DNA of 64,000 nucleotides from Siphonodentalium dalli (GCA_032622095.1 CP136066.1:131469917-131533916), one strand, 5' to 3'. Positions 47,990 to 60,191 are shown, counted from the first letter of the stretch. Made by a program: numbers and translations. Notes: a model not told the origin generated them from the sequence alone.

Positions 47990-50456
47990 CGTACACGTGC
48001 GAGATCAGGAAATATAAAGTGTACGAAATGTCACCAGGCGGCTTGCTCTAAGTTATGGCACACTGTTACCCAATGCGTTAAACGTGTGCCGTATATGACA
48101 ACCTGTTGTTGTCTACATTCTAGATACGATTTCATCAAGTTATACAAGTTTCCTCTTATACCAATTTTTGTCAGTTTGTTCAAGAGGCCACGGTGCCAGA
48201 CTTTATTGAATGCTTTACTTATGTCACAGAATATACACCGGACGTCTTTTCCGTCGTCTAATGATCGACATATATTGTCATATATTTCGGTAAGTTGAAA
48301 AACTGTTGAATCGTTGCGCATGAAACCAGCTTGGTAAAATGATAGGAGTTTGTTTTCATCAAGAAATTCCCATAGATATTTATAAATACATTTTCATAGA
48401 CCTTTGAGACGCAGCTTAGTAGAGAAATTGGTCGGTAATTTGATATAAGACCGGGATCACCACTCTTAAATATAGGTGTAACATGTGAACGCTTCCACTG
48501 GTGTGGGTAGTAACTGTTTTCGGTAAATGTTCTAAAATAGAATTCAAGAGGTTCACAGAGCGAGGAGGCACAACTTTTCAAAACTCGTCGGGCCCACTTG
48601 ACTTAGATATTTTAAGACTTTTTAACGCTTTGTAAATGTCAGGGGCTGTGATTTTTATATCGCTTAATGTGGATATGGAGTTATCCGGTTCAAGGACTGG
48701 TATGCGTTTCCCGATGTCATCAACTGATGAAATTTTACAAGAATACGAATTGAAAGCGTTTGCTTTTTCAGTTGGTGAGATCAGGAAGTCGCCGTTGGTG
48801 TTCAATGGGGGGTATTGATCTATCACTGGTAGCAAATACTATTTTTGGAGGGTTTTCCAACAGGAAGACTGGTCATGTGATGGGCTATTCAATGTGTTCT
48901 CATTCTTGGTGTCATAATCACGTTTGCTTTTTCTAATACCGATGTAGTTTCATTACGTTTAGATCTGAAGTTTGCCCATGTTTGTGGTGTGTTTTTCCTT
49001 TTAGCTATCTTATGTAATCGATTTCGTTGCCTCATCAGTTTCCGTACATTACACGTAAGCCATTGGGGACTACCTTTCCGCATAAGTACTATCTTATTGG
49101 GGATATTGTCACTGCATACCTTTTGAATTTTTGCAGTCAAGTTATCTGCATGAGCTGATAGTTCAAATGGTGTATTATCATCATAGTTCCAGCTCAAGAA
49201 GTCTTCGTTCATGGTATCGAAGTCAGCCAGATTATAATTCCAGATACGTCTAGTGAGAGTTGTAGCCGATTTATTTTTCAAAAGTTTTATCTGAGCAACG
49301 ACCGGACAGTGATACCTAATTGTGTTGTCGAATATGTTGCCAAGAACACAAGGGGAATCAACAAGGTCAGGGTTGCTAGTCATGAGCAAGTCGAGAATGG
49401 ATGAGGAATTTTCAGTAAAACGCGTTTTATCAGTGACCAGTTGGGTCAGACCTCGTTCGCTACATATGCCGTTTATTTTACCATTACCGTTCTGTACATA
49501 GTTTTCATTGAAATCTCCACCTATTATGACATCCAGGTCGCTATCGCGCGCAAGAGAAATGTTATCATTAATTTTTGTCCACAGGCTTGCGGGGGAGTTG
49601 GGAGGGCGATAAAAACATCCTACAAGACAACGTTTTGTGTTAATTGTAACCTCTATCCAGATATTTTCTACTTCGTCACTGTCAAGTTCATCGCGTATTT
49701 TGAATGGTATAGTGTCACGAACGTAAATACACACACCCCTCCTGTTCTGCCATTTATCCTGTCTTTGCGGGCAGGATCATTGTAGCCAGGAAGATGGATT
49801 TCTGAATCCGGGATATAATGATCGAGCCATGATTCGGTTAATAGACATATGTCGTACTCCCCACTTGATGTTTCGGCTGCAAGTATATCTACTTTATTTC
49901 TGATACTCTGTGTATTCAGTACAAGTACCGAGTGATTGTGTTGTTCGATTGAGGGGCCTGGGTTAGTCTCCACGTCTCCTGCCAGGACCAAAAGAGCCTT
50001 TGCTAAAGATACCGCTAATACTGTTAGAAATGTCACGCATGTGAAGAGGAATACTGTTGTGTGTGACATCGCAAATTTAGTGTTCAACTTCGTCTTTTTA
50101 TCATCGGAATTTGGAGAATTAGATAGTTTCTTGCCTGCCAAGATATGTTTGAGAGCGCAGAATTGTTCCATCGGGAAGAAAATGAAAACCAACAGTGTCA
50201 ATGTTAAGGCAGTTATAATATCCAGTCCACGTAAGCGTAACATGATATAAAACAAGCATGTTTTTGATTGTTTCACACAGAGACGCCCCCTCCCTGACAG
50301 CCTGACAGCAAGATTGTGAAATGCACCGATTCTTGCCCTATGTAACATTATGTCACCCATTATCAAAAGTAATATCAAAATCATGAGAGCAGTTCTGTTT
50401 TGGGCATCCTCTGTGCACAGTAACAAACATATTAATAGAGCATACTCTGGGAACAC
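47990..50456 (-). pseudogene. LINE with 2A-like leader, APE endonuclease and partial reverse transcriptase
   Basis: Read on the minus strand from about 50456. A leader (Met at 50069) with a hydrophobic segment ends in GDVETNPGP. The APE endonuclease follows directly: VLNTQSIRNKVDILA, ICLLTESWLD, a frameshift near 49720 (extra GT in a GTGTGT run), then CFYRPPNSPASLW and IIGGDFNENY. The histidine motif region reads RYHCPVVAQ. The reverse transcriptase has KSLKISKSSGPDEF, LISNYRPISLLSCVSKVYEN and FCDISKAFNKVWHRGLLNKL (motif A aspartate present). It ends near PPGDISYTLYFL at about 47995, before the catalytic FADD. The loss of the 3' half, with the 5' half kept, is the opposite of usual LINE truncation. 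At least three frameshifts or stops make it inactive. Confidence 0.88.
49953..49979 (-). other. 2A-like ribosome-skipping motif (GDVETNPGP)
   Basis: The codons for GDVETNPGP give the full D(V/I)ExNPGP consensus. Translation is known to release the chain between the last glycine and proline in such motifs. It is preceded by a leucine/valine-rich stretch (SLAKALLVLA) typical of active 2A sequences, and sits 31-39 residues after a methionine that opens a signal-like hydrophobic segment. 2A sequences at the N-terminus of APE-type LINE proteins are known from sea urchin and other animals. Activity of this copy is untested. Confidence 0.85.
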
Positions 50457-50783
50457 ATATAAATGTATACATATCAGCGGTGTGTTTTAAATTTGTTTTC
50501 AACCCAGTCTGTTTGCCAGGTATAGGTGTGAGTAGGTAGGAGAAAGATAACAGAGTAGAACAGAATGGCAGTTGAGTATAGTGAATGAGAGTATGAGATA
50601 GCAATAGTGAGTGGCAATAGAATGTATACCAATCGTGGTTGTGCAGGCCGATGGGTTTTTTGAGTCGACCAAACAGGGGTTCATCTTAAGTTTGATAATC
50701 TTAGGGTGTGTTTTGAGCTCGGAGCTCTTCGTCACGAAAATGTATATGCAGCGGAAATGACTATAGGAGTCATGTTTCTTAAC

Positions 50784-51111
50784 CTCTTCGCTGCTATGAC
50801 GTCCGTATCTATTACGGACGTAAAAGTGCACGCCGTGTGCTATATGGTCCGTAGGTACTACGGACCTACTTCAGCACACTAGAAGTAGGCCATTATACAT
50901 AACTGGAACTCAGAGATTAGTGCATCGGAATAACTGTATCTCGACGTTTCAAACAGTGTATGGTGTTCCACGATTGTGAACAATAATAGCCTTTCAGCTG
51001 AGTCACTTTTATGGTTCTTTTGACATTCCCGCTATATTTTCCCATTGGAAAATGCCAATAACGTCAACAGTCCAGCACACGACGTCATAACGTCATTTAG
51101 CAGCGAAGAGG
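50784..51111. mobile_element. piggyBac-like MITE, copy 1 (328 bp)
   Basis: Flanked by TTAA (50780-50783 and 51112-51115). The ends CCTCTTCGCTGCTATGACG and its near-complement CGTCATTTAGCAGCGAAGAGG fit piggyBac terminal repeats. Inside are two small palindromes, ACGTCCGT...ACGGACGT and GGTCCGTA...TACGGACC. No transposase. A second copy lies at 57891-58220. Confidence 0.88.
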
Positions 51112-51115
51112 TTAA

Positions 51116-52905
51116 GTGAGGGATAGAGATATTCATGTCGTGAACGGTTTTAGGGGGAACGTGGATCGACGAGGTAAGTCAGGAGTAGATGGGTGTGTGG
51201 AAGTATAGAATGCAATAGGATTGCCTGCACAATTGAGAGAGCGTATCATATACATATGCTACAAATTATTTACAAAACGCAGCAAGGGATACAATTATAA
51301 ATATAAGCATTATAATAATATAATTATTATATAATACATAATTAACTATTTTTAACTACGGTGCCTGGGCAGTTTGAATCATTCATGCTAGAGACCAGAG
51401 TCTTAGCGCTGCAATTATGTGGACAACAGTTAGATTTAAGTGCGATCTATTCATAAGACTAACAGGAAGACACACCACTACACTTACATATAATTACATA
51501 AACACACACAGACCTATATATGCACATACGCATGCACAAAGACATACGTACATACATATACGCGTGTGTTCCCAGATAACTAAATGTAGTTTTTGATACG
51601 CACGATTATGTTTTCACAAGAGGTGAGCAGCGTGATTTGAAATATCTGAGAAACGGCGTTTCGAAAATTATAGATGCTACCCATTGGAGAAGACGAGTCT
51701 GAATTTGTGGTGGCATGCCAGTCCTTTATATCAATGCATGTGCACATGCAATTTGATGATGAACACACATTATATGCTTCTATATACCGGTACACGATCC
51801 ATGTGTGCTCCCTTTAGTTACCAGAGATCAGGGCGACCATACCGGTCGGTTATAAGGCAATCCTTAATACCGCGATATGTGTGTTGCCGCCCCAGCCTGC
51901 CAATGTGTACGGTTTGTGGACGCACGCAAGAGATGGTCGAAAAGATCGAGTGATCTTCTCCTTCACCCCACGGTTTGTTGTTGTTGGAGATATTGCACAC
52001 AGAAAATCGTCATGTCTGAACACGGCAAAGGTTGAGTTGAATTGAATTGAATGTTGTGTGAGGGAGGGCCCACGAGCTTTAATATGGGGTATGGTGGTGG
52101 AGTCCCGAGTTGTCCCTTTAATGATTTTGTTGTTGCTGAGCGAGTCATATGGTGCGCTGGAATGAAGAACGGGGCCCCGTGTTTTAATGATAAAGTTTGT
52201 TAGTTTTGTTAGTTGTTTAAAAGTAAGCATATGTATAAACTCAAGCAAACGCAAGCAGGAAGACAAGGGACCAAACGGATGCGGTACGCGCAGAGCGAGA
52301 GCGAGCCATAGGGAGAACTGCATGTAGATTGGGCCCGGCAATTGCACTTAGAGTTTGAGTAGCTGTCGCATGTTGTTGCATTTATCTCCCCCATATTGCA
52401 CGGGCGTACGTGAAAGCGTATTTTGACAATTTCATATAGTGTTAATTAAGATTTTTATTTATTCGTGAAATAAATCTGAATGACAATGAACAAGACATGA
52501 TATACTCTCTATATATATGTATGACTATTGTATTGCACTGAAAGAGATTTTAATTCCAATAGCATGTTTGAACACTGATGTATTGAATGGCATGTGATGT
52601 TGAGCAGAAGAGTAGAAGGGCGCGAACACCCGAGATGATTAGATAAACACAAGCACGATTATATACCGGTACATGAGTAATGTGTGATCGCTTCAATTGG
52701 TGAATGGGTGCGGATTTAAGGTATATTCCGTTTGTTTACCATTGTACACAAGGTATATACATGATTATCTAGATGGACATTTAACAAAAGTGGAGCATGC
52801 GCATGCATGTATAAATATCGGAGTCTATGTAAACCAACACGCGGTTATGTTTGCTATGAAACGGTCAGAAAGGGTTGATATATCTCAAATGGAATTAAAT
52901 AGTTC
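51116..52905. other. Unassigned intronic sequence
   Basis: AT-rich near 51240-51340, with a 'GAATTGAATTGAA' stretch at about 52040. Several frames of 60-165 codons on the minus strand (51850-52350) show no recognisable domain. A (GGAC)n-type tail lies at about 52920-52940. Confidence 0.5.
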
Positions 52906-53099
52906 ATAGCCAGTACGGAACGGACAGACGGACGGACGGTGTGATGGTATAAGTATGTGCCATACATATCATGTTATGGGGGTATAAATACTGTCGATGA
53001 ATAATATATGTATACAATGGCTATCATAACGATATGACCAGGATAAACAATACGAATGCACACTCAAATAATAAGACAATATATGCATAGATGCTGGTT

Positions 53100-53570
53100 G
53101 AGTATGTATACCCAGGGTCACCCACACATATGGCCAAATTGGCCGAAATTCTTACCGAACTAGGTACCACATTTTCACCCATGTCGGTATCTCCGAGGAA
53201 TGGGTGTATTTCTAGGGGGTATTTGGGGCACACCCATGCCGTCAAATTACCCGAAATTCTTACCGATCTCAAAAATGGTCCATACCCCATTTTCATCCAC
53301 TCGAGACGGTACCCGCGGGGTGCGGTGTGAGGGTGTAGGTGTTTCTAGGCGGTATTTTGGGGCGGGCTACCCATCCATGCCGTCAAATTGGCCGAAATCA
53401 TTACCGATCTCGAAAATGGTCCATACTCAATTTTCATCCATCAGGATGGTACCCCCGTGGATGCGGGGTGAGTTGTTTGTTGTTGGTATTTTGGGGCCCG
53501 GGCCACCCACCCATGCCGTCAAATTGCCCGAAAGAGACATTTTTGCGAAGAAGGAATAGGGAATATGTTC
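53100..53570 (+). repeat. Tandem ~125-bp units
   Basis: About three and a half units share 'CCATGCCGTCAAATTGGCCG', 'AAATTCTTACCGATCTC', 'AAAATGGTCCATAC' and 'GGTATTTTGGGGC'. Non-coding. Confidence 0.85.
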
Positions 53571-53736
53571 AATAAGTCATGTTCTTTATAAACATCACGA
53601 GCACGCGCGCATGTTAACGTCCTACCCGCCACTGTATTACAAGAAAAAAAGATGCATGCATCAGATCGCCCATGAACTATTTTACAAGATTTGATCACGT
53701 ATATCTGGAAAGTATTATACATTTAATATATATATT

Positions 53737-54010
53737 TATCACACAATTAGCCCCTAAATCCGGCCTCATATTTTAGTAAGACACATGTGTATTACCGGCA
53801 GGCACAGTGACATACGAACTTAGAACAATTATATCAATGGCAACTCCGGAACTTTAGCATTATGTTAATCAGAATATAATTATGATATTCAATTTGTGCT
53901 GGGTTTTAGTGTGGACTGTGAGATAAACATGGATGATATGGTGTTTGAAAAAAAATTGTCAACACGATAAGACACATTTAAAATGGAACTGTATGTTTTA
54001 TTGAAGGTGT
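53737..54010 (+). repeat. Repeat family F, copy 1
   Basis: Shares about 270 bp with 63128-63420 in the same orientation, including 'CATATTTTAGTAAGACACA' and 'TTATGATATTCAATTTGTG'. Identity is roughly 80 percent by eye. Confidence 0.8.
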
Positions 54011-54079
54011 CTTTACTTCCTCTCTTGTTGTGATAAGTTACACAAACATGCATATGCTATTTGGGATCAATCAAATGAC

Positions 54080-54700
54080 AGATGCTGCATATATAGAGAA
54101 CGCCAAAATGACTAATTTACACCAAAATCAAGCCAAGTAGGCTGTCGGTGGCCATCTTTTTCATCGAAATAGTTCAAATTCGACAGCTTCAGTCTGGAGG
54201 TGATTAAGATAATGCATGTGCTATTTCGAATTGCGCACTCAGCCGATGGAGATAGGCATTGCAGATGGATTGAAATATAAAATGCGAGACGGCTCTTGCA
54301 AGCCATGTTTTTAAAACGAAATCTGGAATCCCCCCCCCCCATTTCATCTCATCATGGTCGTGCGTATGAAATTTGGCACTGGTCGGATAAGCGGTGAAAG
54401 CTGCAGTGAGTGCCAAATTATTTAATGATGCAAAGTGAAAAATCCAAGATGGCCACTGGCAGCCAAGTTTTTCAACGGAATTCCGAACTATTTAAGAACT
54501 CGCATATAGATGAAATCACAAACATGCATATTAAATTTAGGATTGATCTAATGAAAGATTTTAATTGTAGAGAGTGGCAAAGGAATTAATGATACAAAAT
54601 CAAAGATGGCTGACTGTGGCAATGTTTTTGATCGAAAACATTCAAATTCGGTAGCTCCCATATAGAGAAGAATAACTATTCGGAATAATCCGCTCATAAA
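54080..54700. repeat. Repeat family E, further units
   Basis: Three to four diverged units with 'CCAAGATGGCCACTGGCAGC', 'CAAATTCGGTAGCT' and 'TTTAATGATGCAAAGTGAAA'. Related to 45690-46090. Confidence 0.65.
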
Positions 54701-54829
54701 TAACGTCCAAAAATGTCCAATAATTAAAACTTGCTGTATATGTTGGAAGATTTCAACCCAAGAGGAGGGGTGATCCTGAAACTTGGAAATTTCGGTCTGG
54801 TTCAAGGGGCATGCAGTTAAAATACCAGC

Positions 54830-55200
54830 CATGTGGACATACATATATGACATTTTCACATACACCCGACAGTGTCCCATGCAAAATAAGTACCCACACC
54901 AACCCCATCTGACCGGCCCCTGTGATCTGCCTTGGAACATACACATGACTTTATAAAATAGGCTTGACTGTGTCCCATGCAAAATAAGTACGTACACCCA
55001 ACCCCATGTCGACACGTCCCTACGTACGGCCAGTTTGAGAGAATGCACAGGACATTTTCAAACAGACCCGACAGTGTCCCAGATAATATGAGTATACATG
55101 TACCTCAACTCCCTGTCCTGTGACCAGCGTTGATAACGTACACATGGAATGTCCAAATAGACCGACGTTGTGCCATGCAATATATAGACAGAACACAACG
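54830..55200. repeat. Tandem ~105-120-bp units
   Basis: Three units share 'GACATTTTCACATACACCCG', 'ACAGTGTCCCATGCAAAATA' and 'GTACCCACACCAACCCCAT'. The last unit runs into the edge of the foldback family at about 55180 ('AGACAGAACACAACGCGCAT'). Confidence 0.8.
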
Positions 55201-55489
55201 CGCATCATAATCGAGTCTCTTTTATTCCACACCCATGATTGACGCGAGGCAAGCGTATTCAACGGAATCGCAGCCATTAAATACATATATGTGTATACCT
55301 CTAGTGGAATACAAGCCGGAACTATTCTTGTTGACGTTGTCGCCAAGAAAGATGACGTACATTAAGTCGACCATCCGCTTACGGTGATCCCCCCATAATT
55401 ACTGGTTATTTGTCAGACTTAAATCACAATAAAGGTAGCTATAGTAACAATGGATGTGACGTTCATGGATTGAACTTATCTGACTGAAC

Positions 55490-55760
55490 GGTGTAGAATA
55501 AATACAGAACACAACTTGCATCATAATCTCGAATCTTTTATCGAACTCGTTGCGGACGGCGCAAAGTTATATTTCGCTCGAGCTATGCTCTCGCGAAATA
55601 TATTCTTGCGCCATCCGCAACTCATTCGATAAAAGATTCTCGATTAAGATGCGCGTTGTGTTCTGTCTATTTATCGAATGAGTTGCGGGTGGCGCAAGGA
55701 TATATTTCGCGAGAGCGTAGCTGGAACGAAATATAACTTTGCGCCGTCCGCAAGGGCGGT
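55490..55760. repeat. Foldback repeat with ~85-bp arms plus a third arm
   Basis: About 55490-55578 is the near-complement of 55586-55672, around a centre 'CTCGAGCTATGCTCTCG'. Shared text includes 'CAGAACACAAC' and 'AATCTTTTATCGAA'. A third arm-like copy with a small inversion follows at 55663-55755. No coding capacity. Confidence 0.85.
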
Positions 55761-56640
55761 TCGGGCTGTTCGCTTCATTGGCGGCAAGCATAATCGGTGA
55801 CGGCGACATGTCGATGGTTCATTGCCAGGATTTGTTGAGGGCAATATTCCTTATTCGCGAATCTAGTTGACGTTAGTTCCGATATACCTACATGTGTGGA
55901 GGGAGTTTTTAGTGGTATAAGACTGCGACAATTTTGAAATTCTGCCAAGTTAGGTTTTAATAGCGGCAGTTCTGCGTGGCCGCGGCTCCCGTCCGTGCGT
56001 GGGTGGGTTTTCATGGGAAGCCACCCAAATGTTTTGGGGACTAAAATCACACCAGACGGCCCATGGGCGGTCCGGACTGGTTAGCTTCATCGTGACAAAC
56101 TTATCGTGATGTCGGCATTTCGGGTGTTAATTGCCTTCATTGATTGTGTGGGCCATTCCCACTTGTTTCTATGATAATGTAATCGATGGTAGTTCCGCTA
56201 CATATATATGTGCCATTATGTGGAGTGCTTAGCGGTACGATTGCGACATGGGGTCCAGTCTACAAGTAATGTCAATGCAGATACCATATTGAAATTCTGG
56301 CAAGTTAGGGGTTAATATCGCAACTTCTGCGTGGCCGCGGCCCCAAACAGCTCGTATATGGGTTTTCATGAGATTCCTTATTTTTCTGGTCTCTAAAATC
56401 CCGCATAAAATCCATGTGGTCGGTTTGGGCTGATCCGAATCCTAGCTGCTCCGGGCGATTTTTAGTCATGGCATTCTGTCAATATATTTGGGCTGGTATT
56501 ATGCGATTTGGGGCTGGATTACTACTAGTAATACGATTCCATATGATAACAGAGAAAAGCAAAATTAATTTCGGGCTAATATTTACTCCGCGATGCCCAT
56601 GTGAAATATCTTGACACAGGGGAAGCGAAGATTTGTGGTA
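55755..56640. repeat. Long-period (~330-bp) tandem repeat
   Basis: Roughly 2.7 units share 'TTGAAATTCTGGCAAGTTAG', 'TTCTGCGTGGCCGCGGC', 'GGGTTTTCATG' and 'GCGGTCCGGACTGGTTAGCT'. Non-coding. Confidence 0.7.
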
Positions 56641-57032
56641 TTATTAATTCACCGGTTGGGCGAAATAAAGCTCACGAGCACGCGTGCCTGTCTGCTTCCT
56701 ATACATACCACTGTATTAATACAAGAAAACCGTAGTCAAAATTGGTAACGCCCTCAAGATCATATTATCAGGCATATAAAATATATTCGAACTTTAATGT
56801 AGCGATAGTGAAAAACGTGTATATAGGTAACGCCTATATATATATATATATGTGGTTGATGACGTGCCAACTAAAGTTTATTTTGAAATATTTACACTCC
56901 ACATGATATAATGTGTGCGTGTGTGTGTGTGTTGACGCGCTGCCGGCTCGCAGCTAAACTGTTGGTTTCTCGGTTCTCTTCACGACATTTGAATTGTTTT
57001 CAACTGGTTTATATCTTTTATTTGTTGTTTGT

Positions 57033-57345
57033 TCTAATTTCTATTGAAATAGAGGTATGAATATTGCATGGAATAGCATCCACAATAATAATCAGGCCAA
57101 AAACACTCGATCTTTGTTACATGGTTCAAGTGCCAAAATACCTAGTACGTTTCTAATCACATTTAGTCCATCGAGTACGCAAATACCTGTTCTAATTTCT
57201 ATTGAAATTGAGGTCTGAAAAGCGCATGAAATTTCATGCAGGATAATAATGCGGCCACAATTGTCGATCTTCGTTACATGGTTCAAGTACGCAAATACCG
57301 ATTACGTTTCTGATCACATTTAGTCCATCCAAGTACGCAATAGCC
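57033..57345. repeat. Tandem duplication of ~155 bp
   Basis: Two units share 'TTCTATTGAAAT', 'CGATCTTTGTTACATGGTTC' and 'ACATTTAGTCCATCGAGTAC'. A partial third unit lies at the end. Confidence 0.75.
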
Positions 57346-57489
57346 GAGTACGTTTAATCCCATTTAGTCCACCACGTCCCACGACAGGACCCGATATATT
57401 TTCCAAAATACCCCATAAGAGGGCGTAATGATGATCTAAGAATGGCCACAGGTAATGCACTCCTGATTATCAACTGAAGATGTGGTCTC

Positions 57490-58270
57490 TGTTGAGAGTT
57501 AATTAAATTACGTGTATGGTCCCATGAGGGTTAATTAAAATATGTTCACACCAGAGACGGTTAATAAAAATATGGTCACATGAGGGTAAATTAAAATATG
57601 GTCCCATGAGGGTTAAAAAAATATGGTCCCATGAGAGTTAATTAAATTACGTGTATGGTCCCATGAGAGTTAATTAAAATATGGTCCAATGAGGGTTGAT
57701 AAAAATATGGTCCCATGATGGTTAATTAAAATGGTACCATGATTGCTAATTAAAATGTGGTCCCATAACTGATCAGGGTTAATTAGAAAATGGTCCCATG
57801 GGGGTTAATACAAATATGGACAAATGGAGGTTAATTGAAATATGGTCCCATGAATATTAAGTAAAATATGGTAACAAGGCGGTTAATTAACCTCTTCGCT
57901 GATATGACGTCCGTAACTATTACGGACGTAAAAGTGCACGCCGTGTGCTATATGGTCAGTAGGTACTACGAACCTACTTCAGCACACTAGAAGTAGGCCA
58001 TTATACATAACTGGAACTCAGAGATTGGTGCAACGGAATAACTGTATCTCCAAGTTTCTAACAGTATATGATGTTCCACGATTGTGAACGATAACAGCCT
58101 TTCAACCGAGTCAGTTTTATAGTTCTTGTGGTATTCCCGTTATAGTTTCCCATTGGAAAATGGTAATAACGTCAACAGCCCAGCACACGACGCGTATAAC
58201 GTCATTTAGCAGCGAAGAGGTTAAAGTTAAAATATGGTCCCATTACGAGGGCTAATTAAATTAAAATAAG
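57490..58270 (+). repeat. ~28-bp minisatellite containing TTAATTAA
   Basis: Units of 'GGTTAATTAAAATATGGTCC' followed by 'CATGAG' run from about 57490 to 57890 and resume at about 58225-58270. The gap is the piggyBac-like MITE at 57891-58220. Confidence 0.9.
57891..58220. mobile_element. piggyBac-like MITE, copy 2 (330 bp)
   Basis: Starts CCTCTTCGCTGATATGACG and ends GCAGCGAAGAGG, between TTAA at 57887-57890 and TTAA at 58221-58224. About 90-95 percent identical by eye to the copy at 50784-51111. It inserted into a TTAA supplied by the surrounding minisatellite unit. Confidence 0.88.
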
Positions 58271-58319
58271 GTCAGCAGACCACAGTGTCCCCCGAAAACG
58301 CGGCAAGTCGATGCCGCTT

Positions 58320-58760
58320 TGTTGAAGAAATTAAGTTGAAAAGGGTTAATAACTCCGTTAAAAAAAAAATTATGTCATCTATATACATGTTGCACATCTC
58401 CAATATGTGGGTAACAATGAAGTTTCAAATATCTACCATCAAAACTGTAGGAGGAGTTGATTTTACACCACGAATGTACTCTCATACAAAAAATTATAAA
58501 CAAAATGTTGAAATTTTCTAAGTCGAAAAGGGTTAATAACTCCGTCAAAAAATATTTTTCCGTCATCTATATACATGTTGCACATCTTCAATATATGGGC
58601 AACAATATTCTGAAGTTTCAAATCTCTAGGCTGAAAACTGTAGGAGGAGTTGATTACACCATGAAGGTACCCTCATACAGAAAATTATAAAAAATGTTGA
58701 AATATTCTAAGTCGAAATTGGTTAATAACTGCGTCAAAAAATTGGTTAATAACTACAATC
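58320..58760 (+). repeat. Tandem ~185-bp units
   Basis: Two full units and a part share 'AAGTCGAAAAGGGTTAATAA', 'GTCATCTATATACATGTTGC' and 'ACTGTAGGAGGAGTTGATT'. Same layout as the '(G)GGCCATAACTC' core repeats elsewhere, but a different sequence. Confidence 0.8.
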
Positions 58761-59235
58761 CCAATTGATTTATAATATAACATTCCGATATTTATCGCGT
58801 ATAAATAGATGAAAAAGTGCACTAGATGATGTTAAACAACATGTTAAACACCGATATAAACAAACAGCTCGAAGGGTTCATGTGTGAATTAAATTGCTTT
58901 TACCATCCTCAGATCCCCATGCATCTATAATAGTAGATAGCATCCCGATTTCAAAACACATCGTTCGGGTACGAAAATATCCAAGTACCTTTTTATTCAT
59001 ACTTCACACATTCGCCCATAGCCCAACTGACAAGTAAAAAACCCGATCACAGAAAACACATATATGCACCCCGTCATATCCACGTCCGCTATATTATAAA
59101 CCCCGCGAGCTCGCGCGCCTGCTCCGATAATTACCCACCTCGTTATAATAAACCTCACTTGCACAAGCACCTGCTCCGCTTCGTACTCATTCAATGCACC
59201 ACTGCAGTATTTTGATTGTTTATTAGCAAAGCCAA
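58761..59235. other. Unassigned intronic sequence
   Basis: No repeat or exon recognised. Confidence 0.5.
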
Positions 59236-59238
59236 CAG

Positions 59239-59879
59239 TTAAAGGGGTACTGTACGCCAATTTCAATAAATTCCCGGTAACAATTGCGATCTAATATCAA
59301 TATCATATTTTAAAATAACGTATTTGAGTCGACGATGTCTACTGAAAACGTTCCGGTTAACAGGCTATCATAAAAGTCAAATTGAATTATTTAATATAAA
59401 TGAATTTATGGCTGGAGTCATAAAATGGCGAATTATGCCATTACGAGTTACCGTTCTTGAAATCTCACATGTTTGGTGTCTTTTATCGACGGCCGTTTAC
59501 GACGAACATTATTGAGTTGCGAACAAAACATGTTACATGCAAAAGGAAGTCCCGCTATAACCAATTTGGAAAAAAAGAGAAGAAACAAGATTCATAAAGC
59601 GTCAAGTATTTTTACAGGGGGTGAGATTGTTCGATGGAAGAGATTGCAGGCATAAATTGAACTTCCGGTTCATCCTGCAACCTGCGTCTTCTCCGGTGAA
59701 GGTCAAAAACATGGCGCGTAGTTTGAAATCGTAATATTTTTATTTCCAAGATCAATATTTTCGTCGCTAAATTAGGTTTATACGAAACTCATATAACACG
59801 AACACAATCTAACTTGAAAGTTATGTCAATGGGAGTAAATAAAAAAAATTGCCTATCTCTGTGTACAGTACCCCTTTAA
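59239..59879. mobile_element. MITE-like element, TTAAAGGGGTACTGTAC inverted ends (641 bp)
   Basis: The left end TTAAAGGGGTACTGTAC is matched by GTACAGTACCCCTTTAA at the right end, exact over 17 bp. If the outer TTAA or TA is target sequence, the class could be piggyBac-like or another TA/TTAA-targeting family. The interior has no transposase. It lies about 300 bp downstream, in transcript sense, of transporter exon 1, inside the intron. Confidence 0.8.
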
Positions 59880-60191
59880 GTTGGAACATGCAATAACATA
59901 TATGCATACTATACACAAGGCACCCATAACATATAAGTCATATCAATAACAATACATACACACAAAATTATATTGTAATCCATTATGCAATTTACATTAA
60001 CGTATTATCCTTTTTAAAGATAGTTTTAAAAATATGCTTACTTTTTTAAGAAGGCTCAAATATTCAATTGAGAGTAAACAATGAAATTTATTTCTGTTAG
60101 TGTTCTCCCAGTAATATTTGGGGGATGTGAATTTCACGTAAATCTTGTAACTTTTGGCATAAGTGATAAAGTATAATTGTATAAACCTCAC

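Noticed and set aside
51850-52347. 165-codon minus-strand frame
   Set aside because: Low-complexity, with no motif, splice-site support or homology that I recognise; overlapping frames of similar length exist in the same interval.
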